From an uncultured Collinsella sp. (GTDB lineage: Bacteria > Actinomycetota > Coriobacteriia > Coriobacteriales > Coriobacteriaceae): DNA of 20,012 nt. The position numbers and the translations under genes were made by a program. Under the pieces are notes generated by a model that was not told the origin of the DNA, searched no databases, and saw only the letters and a list, made by a program, of their open reading frames with translations. Of the stretch, positions 15,822 to 20,012 are shown in pieces; the first letter of the stretch is position 1; every line of letters starts with the position of its first letter. The stretch spans positions 1-20,012 of the forward strand of contig URIJ01000015.1 in assembly GCA_900547835.1 (NCBI GenBank), in the 5' to 3' direction.

Positions 15822-17069
15822 CTATGCAAAGCGGGCGACGAGCTCCTGGAGCACGTCGGTCATCTTGACGAGCGAACTAACCGGGACGAACTCGTTGACG
15901 CCGTGGTAGCAATAGCCGCCGGTGGAAAGGTTGGGGCAGGGCAGACCGCGGAACGACAGCTGGGCGCCGTCGGTGCCGCCGCGAATCGGCAGCACTTGGG
16001 GCTCAACGCCGCAGGCAAGGTAGGCTTCCTTGGCAACATCAATAAGCTCGGGATAGTCACGAACGATCTCGGCCATATTTCGATACTGCTGCTTAATCTC
16101 GACCGTCACGCGCTCCTCACCCAGACGCTGGTTGAGCATCGAGGCGGCGGCATCAATAAGGTCGAGTTTCTGCTGGAACTTGGCGGCGTCATGGTCGCGG
16201 ATGATATAGCGCGCTGTGGCGTGATCGACGGTCGCAGATACACCCTCAAGGTGATAAAAGCCCTCGTAGCCTTCCGTATACTCCGGGCGCTGCACGTAGG
16301 GGAGCAACGCGTTGAAGTCGCAGAACAGATTGCCTGCGTTGACCATACGGCCCTTAGCGTCGCCCGGGTGGATGGACTGGCCCTCAAAGCGGACGGTCGC
16401 CTCGGCGGCGTTAAAGCACTCCCACTCCAGCTCGCCGATGGGGCCGCCGTCGACCGTGTAGGCGTACTTGCAGCCAAAGGTATCGATATCCAACAGCTCG
16501 GCTCCGTGGCCGATTTCCTCGTCAGGGCAGAAGCAAATGCCGAGTGCAGGATGGGGCAGAGAAGGGTCCTGAGCGATACGCGCGACAAGCGACATGATCT
16601 CGGCGACGCCTGCCTTGTCGTCCGCGCCCAGCAGCGTGGTGCCATCGCTGCAGACCAGGTCCTCACCCGCGAGGTCATTCAGGGCGGGAAGCTTGGCGGT
16701 GCTCATGGCAACGGGCTTACCGTCAACCGTGCCGCAGACCAGGTCGCCGCCTTCGTGGTGTACGATGTGCGGCTTCACGCCGGCGCCCGGTGCAACTTCG
16801 GTGGTGTCGAGATGGGCGATCAGGCCAAGGGCGGGCTTGTCCTCAGCGCCCGCACTTGCGGGGATATGCGCGCAGACATAGGCGTGCTCGGTCACGTGGG
16901 CATCTTCCGCACCAAGCTCGCGCAGCTCTTCAGCCAGCACGTTGGCAAGGTCAAACTGAACGGCGCTCGAGGGTACCTGGTCGCAGTTTGCATCCTCGGA
17001 CTGCGTGTTGATCTGGACGTAGCGCAAAAAGCGCTCGAGGACATCGGGGTTCGTGGTGGTGTTTTCCAT
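15822..17069 (-). CDS. pepT: Peptidase T (tripeptide aminopeptidase)
   Basis: Cytoplasmic M20-family zinc peptidase that removes the N-terminal residue from tripeptides. The 415-residue protein is of normal length. The di-zinc site is visible: H86 and D88 in AHLDTTEV, bridging D150 in LLGADDKAG, catalytic E184 with E185 in CPDEEIG, an Asp in TVDGGPIGE, and a His near the C-terminus in CYHGVNEF. GGTDGAQLSFRGLPCPNL is also typical. The start at 17069 (minus strand) follows GGAG with 8-base spacing and gives MENTTTNPDVLERFLRYVQI. An upstream in-frame ATG at 17165 would add 32 unrelated residues across the divergent promoter region and is unlikely. It diverges from the metalloregulator and converges on the LCP gene. 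Confidence 0.96.
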   Translation of the reverse strand: MENTTTNPDVLERFLRYVQINTQSEDANCDQVPSSAVQFDLANVLAEELRELGAEDAHVTEHAYVCAHIPASAGAEDKPALGLIAHLDTTEVAPGAGVKPHIVHHEGGDLVCGTVDGKPVAMSTAKLPALNDLAGEDLVCSDGTTLLGADDKAGVAEIMSLVARIAQDPSLPHPALGICFCPDEEIGHGAELLDIDTFGCKYAYTVDGGPIGELEWECFNAAEATVRFEGQSIHPGDAKGRMVNAGNLFCDFNALLPYVQRPEYTEGYEGFYHLEGVSATVDHATARYIIRDHDAAKFQQKLDLIDAAASMLNQRLGEERVTVEIKQQYRNMAEIVRDYPELIDVAKEAYLACGVEPQVLPIRGGTDGAQLSFRGLPCPNLSTGGYCYHGVNEFVPVSSLVKMTDVLQELVARFA

Positions 17070-17116
17070 AAAGACCGCTCCAATCTTGGTCGTCGTGTGC
17101 AACAAGAACTCTAGCA

Positions 17117-17136
17117 CGGTATGCCACGGCATACCG
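17117..17136. promoter_or_regulatory. 20-bp palindrome in the divergent pepT/regulator region
   Basis: CGGTATGCC (17117-17125) and GGCATACCG (17128-17136) are perfect 9-bp inverted repeats with a 2-base centre. The palindrome lies between two divergent genes, just upstream of -10-like TAGAAT (17153-17158, plus strand) and TAGAGT (about 17109-17114, minus strand). Size and symmetry suit a dimeric repressor, most simply the DtxR/MntR-like protein encoded next door. Confidence 0.6.
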
Positions 17137-17189
17137 CGACGCTTGGATGGGGTAGAATCAGCCATTGAATGCAGAAGGGACGGAAGATC

Positions 17190-17612
17190 ATGGATACGAC
17201 AAATAGCTCGCGCGAACTACATCTGACGGTGGCGAACGAAGACTACTTGGAGTGCATGGTTCGCATTGAAAGCGAAGAGGGGGAAACCAACGGCGTTCGA
17301 TCGGTCGACATCGCGCAGCGCCTTGGCGTCTCCAAGGCATCGGTCAATAAAGCGGTTTCGGCGCTCAAGGCATCCGAACTTGTCGAGCAATCGCACTACG
17401 GCAAGGTAGTCCTGACCGATCGCGGCCGCGAGGTTGGTACGGCTATCTGGTACCGTCATCGCCTCATCCGCACGTTTTTGGTTCAGGAGCTCGGTGTCGA
17501 ATTTGAGCGAGCCGATTCCGAGGCCTGCATGATGGAGCATGCGCTTTCCGAGGACACGATGAACCGCTGGCTCGCCTATCTCGAAAAGCAGGGAATCAGC
17601 GTCGAGGAATAG
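17190..17612 (+). CDS. DtxR/MntR-family metal-dependent transcriptional regulator
   Basis: Predicted metal-responsive repressor of iron or manganese genes. The 140-residue protein has an N-terminal winged helix (about 12-80; recognition helix near VSKASVNKAVSALK) and the dimerisation and metal-binding helices (about 81-135), but no C-terminal SH3-like domain, so it is MntR-sized. Probable metal ligands are D18 and E21 (NEDYLE), H90 (YRHRL), C113, E116 and H117 (EACMMEH). D18 and E21 match MntR while C113 matches DtxR, so specificity is uncertain. The ATG at 17190 has AAGGGACGG about 9 bases upstream. An earlier ATG at 17169 lacks a ribosome site. It lies 10 bases before the methyltransferase gene and is probably co-transcribed with it. 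The palindrome at 17117-17136 may be its own operator. Confidence 0.85.
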   Translation: MDTTNSSRELHLTVANEDYLECMVRIESEEGETNGVRSVDIAQRLGVSKASVNKAVSALKASELVEQSHYGKVVLTDRGREVGTAIWYRHRLIRTFLVQELGVEFERADSEACMMEHALSEDTMNRWLAYLEKQGISVEE

Positions 17613-17622
17613 CGGGATATAT

Positions 17623-18516
17623 ATGGATACGAGTTATTACAACCGCTTTGGTGCCGAGGAACTTGCGCGCCGCTTGTCGAGCGAGACCTTGTTGGCGCAG
17701 GGCCCCATGGGCAGTGTTCTGTTGAGTGAGTACGACGCCGCCGATATTCCACCGGCGTTTTGGAATCTGGCAGAGCCGCAGACCGTTTCTCGTATCCATC
17801 GCTTGTATGTCGCCGCCGGCGCGCAGGTACTCATTACCAATACCTTTCAGGCATCAAGCTATGCCCTCAAGCACGACCAGATTGCGCCGTCCGTGGCGGA
17901 GGTCAATCGCGGGGCCGTCGACGATGCTCGCCAGGCGCACCCGCAACTGCTGCTGGGCTCGATGGGCCCGATCGGTATTGAGTGGTTTGCCGAGGACTCT
18001 GCCGAGTATCGTGAAATCCGAGGCATTGCGCGCGAACAGGCGCACGCCTTGCTCAATGCTGGTGTTGACGGTCTGCTGATCGAGACGGTGACGTCTATCC
18101 GTAATTTGCAGCCCATGCTTGCCGGCGCCCGAGATGCCGCCGACGGCATGCCTGTTCTGGTGAGTTTTGTCGTTGACGATAAGGGCGACCTGTTGGGCGA
18201 TGGCCTCAACATCGAGGCAGCCGTTTTGTACGCCGAAAAACACGGCGCAAACTCGGTTGGTGTTAATTGCTGTTCGCTTGCGGCCGCGAACGCGGCGGTG
18301 CCCAGGATGGTTGCATCGGCGACTACTCCCGTCACGGTGCGTCCCAACGTGGGCGATCCGGTCCAGACTCAGGATGGCCCCGTATGGCACGAGAACCCCG
18401 AAGCTTTCGCGCGCGCATGCATCGAATGGAGACATGCCGGTGCCGCAATGGTGGGCAGTTGCTGTGGAACCACGGCAATCACTACGGCCGCGATGGCCGA
18501 GGCGCTCGATATATAA
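17623..18516 (+). CDS. Homocysteine S-methyltransferase family protein
   Basis: Predicted to transfer a methyl group to homocysteine, giving methionine. The 297-residue protein is a single TIM-barrel homocysteine-binding domain. Zinc ligands are visible as C216 in GVNCC and C280-C281 in GSCCGTT. ITNTFQASSYAL and the GSMGPIG loop are also typical. It lacks the folate and cobalamin domains of MetH, so the methyl donor could be S-methylmethionine, S-adenosylmethionine, or another protein-bound methyl group. The sequence does not decide this. The start at 17623 follows AGCGGGA. It forms a unit with the upstream metalloregulator (10-base gap). Its own terminator was interrupted by the insertion sequence 12 bases after the stop codon. 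Confidence 0.88.
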   Translation: MDTSYYNRFGAEELARRLSSETLLAQGPMGSVLLSEYDAADIPPAFWNLAEPQTVSRIHRLYVAAGAQVLITNTFQASSYALKHDQIAPSVAEVNRGAVDDARQAHPQLLLGSMGPIGIEWFAEDSAEYREIRGIAREQAHALLNAGVDGLLIETVTSIRNLQPMLAGARDAADGMPVLVSFVVDDKGDLLGDGLNIEAAVLYAEKHGANSVGVNCCSLAAANAAVPRMVASATTPVTVRPNVGDPVQTQDGPVWHENPEAFARACIEWRHAGAAMVGSCCGTTAITTAAMAEALDI

Positions 18517-18520
18517 AGGG

Positions 18521-18528
18521 CAAAACCG
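18521..18528. repeat. Target site duplication, left copy
   Basis: CAAAACCG directly flanks the left end of the insertion sequence and is repeated exactly at 19883-19890. An 8-bp duplication is typical of the IS256 family. Confidence 0.9.
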
Positions 18529-18553
18529 GGCTTATAGGACAAAATGTGTGTCC
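18529..18553 (+). repeat. Left terminal inverted repeat of the insertion sequence
   Basis: Twenty-five bases starting GGCTTATAGGAC match the reverse complement of 19858-19882 without mismatch. The inner 17 bases (18537-18553) are themselves partly palindromic (GGACA...TGTCC). Confidence 0.95.
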
Positions 18554-18559
18554 ACGTTG

Positions 18560-18590
18560 GGGGCATCGGCGCAGGTCGATGCCCCTTTTT
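18560..18590 (+). terminator. Intrinsic terminator inside the left end of the insertion sequence
   Basis: A perfect 9-bp stem GGGGCATCG (18560-18568) with CGATGCCCC (18577-18585) has an 8-base loop and is followed by five Ts (18586-18590). It lies between the left end and the transposase gene. It would stop transcripts entering from the methyltransferase gene, limiting transposase expression by read-through. Confidence 0.88.
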
Positions 18591-18626
18591 CAGCCGTTTA
18601 AATTCCGTGCCCGCTTTTAACCGCTC

Positions 18627-18643
18627 GGACAGAATGTGTGTCC
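18627..18643 (+). repeat. Internal copy of the end motif upstream of the transposase
   Basis: These 17 bases (GGACAGAATGTGTGTCC) match the inner part of the left terminal repeat at 18537-18553 with one mismatch. With flanking bases it forms CGGACA...TGTCCG. It lies about 70 bases before the transposase start, near a weak promoter candidate (TTGCCT 18646-18651, GATAAC 18668-18673). Confidence 0.8.
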
Positions 18644-18714
18644 GGTTGCCTATCGTTCCCGCAGGTAGATAACCTTTTCCGGAACCGTTAAATATCCTTT
18701 CGGAAGAGGTGCCC

Positions 18715-19833
18715 ATGAAGGCCGTTTATTGCCCCTACTGCGGCGGTCGGACCAAGCGCAACGGCAGGACCTCATCGGGGTCCCAGCGGTGGAGGTGCAC
18801 GGCCTGCGGCGCGTCGACGACGGTGAGGTACGACGACACGGCGACGAGGCTGGACGAGTTCCTCGGGTGGCTCCTCTCCAAGGACTCCCAGGCGGCGATG
18901 CCGGGCGGCGGGCGGTCCTTCAGGCGCAGGACGGCCGAGTTCTGGGAGGTCTGGCCGATGCCCGTCCCCGACGGCGAGCTGCACCGCGTGCTCCACGTCG
19001 ACGGGATCTGGGTCGCGCGCGACCTCGTCGTGCTCATATGCTGCAGCGGCGAGAGGGTGGTCTCCTGGTACATGGCGAGGTCGGAGAACTCGAGGGCGTG
19101 GTCGGCCCTCATGTCGCCGATCCCGGCGCCCGAGGTGGTCGTCACCGACGGCGGGAGCGGGTTCGCCAAGGCCGTGCGCGAGACCTGGCCGCGCATCAGG
19201 GTCCAGAGGTGCACCTTCCACGCCTTCTCGCAGGTCAAGCGCTACACGACGACGCGGCCGAAGCTCCAGGCGGGGCGCGAGCTCTACCTCATCGCGCGCG
19301 ACCTCATGGGCATCGAGACGCTGCACCAGGCCGAGCTCTGGGTCGAGCGCTACCTCGACTGGTGCGGGTTCTGGGCCGACTTCCTGGAGGACAGGACCGT
19401 GGTGGACGGCAGGAGGGTCTACACCCACGAGAGGCTGAGGCGGGCGCGCTCGTCGCTGTCGTCGCTGGTGTCGGCGGGGACGCTGTTCACCTACCTCGAC
19501 CCCGCCCTAGCCAAGGCCGGCCCGCTGCCGTCGACCAACAACATGATCGAGGGAGGGGTGAACTCGCAGCTGAGGGCCGTCCTGCGCAACCACCGGGGGC
19601 TGACGTCGGTCAAGCGCGTGAAGGCGGTGTTCTGGTGGTGCCACGCGCACTCGGGGGACGCGAGGACGGCGCGCGAGAAGCTCGCCGCGATGCCGACCGA
19701 CGCGGACATCGACTTCCTGTTCAGCGTCTACTCCGCCTCGCCGTCGCGCGAGGACGGAGGGCCGGAGTGGGGCGACAGGGCCGTGTGGGAGGACCTCCAC
19801 CACAGGGACCCGTACCCGTTCTGGCTTGATTAA
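18715..19833 (+). CDS. IS256/Mutator-type transposase (IS1249-like)
   Basis: DDE transposase that moves the surrounding element. The 372-residue protein has an N-terminal zinc ribbon (C6, C9, C28, C31: CPYC and CTAC). The catalytic triad appears as D96 (HVDGIW), D145 (VVTDGGSGF) and E279 (NNMIEGGVNSQLR), and the family C-x2-H motif as C166-H169 (RCTFH). The zinc ribbon and NNMIEGG-VNSQLR are typical of the IS1249-like branch. The ATG at 18715 is favoured over GTG at 18709 because GGAAGAGG (18702-18709) sits 5 bases before it. The reading frame is intact. Arginine codons are often AGG, unlike the neighbouring genes. No frameshift or second gene is needed for this family. Confidence 0.95.
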   Translation: MKAVYCPYCGGRTKRNGRTSSGSQRWRCTACGASTTVRYDDTATRLDEFLGWLLSKDSQAAMPGGGRSFRRRTAEFWEVWPMPVPDGELHRVLHVDGIWVARDLVVLICCSGERVVSWYMARSENSRAWSALMSPIPAPEVVVTDGGSGFAKAVRETWPRIRVQRCTFHAFSQVKRYTTTRPKLQAGRELYLIARDLMGIETLHQAELWVERYLDWCGFWADFLEDRTVVDGRRVYTHERLRRARSSLSSLVSAGTLFTYLDPALAKAGPLPSTNNMIEGGVNSQLRAVLRNHRGLTSVKRVKAVFWWCHAHSGDARTAREKLAAMPTDADIDFLFSVYSASPSREDGGPEWGDRAVWEDLHHRDPYPFWLD

Positions 19834-19857
19834 TGGATAGAAACGGATGTTCTATCG

Positions 19858-19882
19858 GGACACACATTTTGTCCTATAAGCC
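19858..19882 (-). repeat. Right terminal inverted repeat of the insertion sequence
   Basis: The reverse complement of these 25 bases equals the left end at 18529-18553 exactly. The element ends with CC immediately before the right target duplication. Confidence 0.95.
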
Positions 19883-19890
19883 CAAAACCG
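19883..19890. repeat. Target site duplication, right copy
   Basis: CAAAACCG repeats 18521-18528 exactly. This copy forms part of the left arm of the terminator at 19884-19912. Confidence 0.9.
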
Positions 19891-19912
19891 CTCCATACGG
19901 GGCGGTTTTTTT
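19884..19912 (+). terminator. Original terminator of the methyltransferase gene, restored at the right of the insertion sequence
   Basis: An 11-bp stem (AAAACCGCTCC 19884-19894 with GGGGCGGTTTT 19899-19909, one G-T pair) has loop ATAC and seven Ts (19906-19912). Removing the insertion sequence and one target copy would place this terminator about 5 bases after the methyltransferase stop codon. The duplicated target supplies its left arm, so it remains complete. Confidence 0.9.
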
Positions 19913-19930
19913 ATTTCAAGACTTTAGTCC

Positions 19931-19998
19931 GCTGGCCGCGCAGCGGCCAGCTTCAACCCACCCGCTACGCGGGTGGAGACAAACGGCTTTACAAAGCC
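19931..19998. repeat. Cluster of three hairpins at the right edge
   Basis: Three stem-loops follow each other: GCTGGCCGC (19931-19939) with 19943-19951 (9 bp, loop GCA); CCACCCGC (19958-19965) with 19969-19976 (8 bp, loop TAC); and GGCTT (19985-19989) with AAGCC (19994-19998). None has a T-tract. No gene is visible here. The feature may continue beyond the window. Confidence 0.6.
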
Positions 19999-20012
19999 AC
20001 CCCTCCGACCGA

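Larger units (their letters stand above)
18529..19882 (+). mobile_element. Complete IS256-family (IS1249-like) insertion sequence
   Basis: The 1354-bp element is bounded by perfect 25-bp inverted repeats and an 8-bp target duplication, and carries one intact transposase gene, so it may still be active. It contains an intrinsic terminator (18560-18590) just inside the left end, an extra copy of the end motif (18627-18643), and a small hairpin after the transposase stop (19836-19842 with 19850-19856). Its coding region uses AGG arginine codons heavily, unlike the CGC/CGT-rich neighbours, consistent with transfer from another genome. Confidence 0.95.

Noticed and set aside
15903..17114. Plus-strand open frame of about 400 codons opposite pepT
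   Set aside because: pepT on the minus strand has every catalytic motif, and the plus frame has no recognisable motif.
17070..17165. N-terminal extension of pepT starting at 17165
   Set aside because: It would cross the palindrome and promoter region and adds residues absent from peptidase T. GGAG lies properly before 17069.
18729..19829. Second long plus-strand frame inside the transposase gene, suggesting an alternate product
   Set aside because: Arg/Gly/Ala-rich translation with no motifs, caused by GC-rich codons. The IS256 family needs only one reading frame.

Overview
The window looks like a core-genome segment from a GC-rich actinobacterium, most likely of the class Coriobacteriia (Collinsella-like). 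This is inferred from the base composition, the CGC/CGT-rich arginine codon use, the GTG and TTG starts next to clear Shine-Dalgarno sites, the signal-peptide-like start of AtpF, and an IS256/IS1249-type transposase. No marker gene proves the genus.

Layout from left to right: (1) 1-530 has no convincing gene. It holds an inverted repeat, an intrinsic terminator and a possible promoter. (2) 531-5783 carries translation and metabolism genes: prmC (release-factor methyltransferase, with a large Ala/Glu-rich insertion), a HigB/HigA-type toxin-antitoxin pair with its own promoter and palindromic operator, tsaC (tRNA t6A synthesis), glpK (glycerol kinase) and upp (uracil salvage). (3) 5784-6064 holds a nested inverted-repeat structure and a good promoter. 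It is followed by the complete F1Fo ATP synthase operon atpI-B-E-F-H-A-G-D-C (6065-12948), tightly packed with several overlapping start and stop codons, and closed by a 15-bp terminator hairpin. (4) 13037-15568 has two cell-wall genes, murA (TTG start) and an LCP-family ligase, followed by two hairpins. (5) pepT (peptidase T) lies on the minus strand. It is divergent from a DtxR/MntR-family metalloregulator followed by a homocysteine S-methyltransferase gene, and a 20-bp palindrome sits between the divergent genes. (6) 18529-19882 is a complete 1354-bp insertion sequence with 25-bp perfect terminal repeats and an 8-bp target duplication. It is inserted in the intrinsic terminator of the methyltransferase gene. 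The last 100 bases contain a cluster of hairpins.

Most genes are ordinary housekeeping functions. The points that deserve a second look are the PrmC insertion, the toxin-antitoxin pair between prmC and tsaC, the mixed metal site and palindrome of the DtxR/MntR-like regulator, the terminator that abuts the murA ribosome binding site, and the architecture of the insertion sequence (regenerated target terminator, internal terminator, extra internal copy of its end motif). I saw no CRISPR array, tRNA, rRNA, prophage or clearly new multi-gene system.
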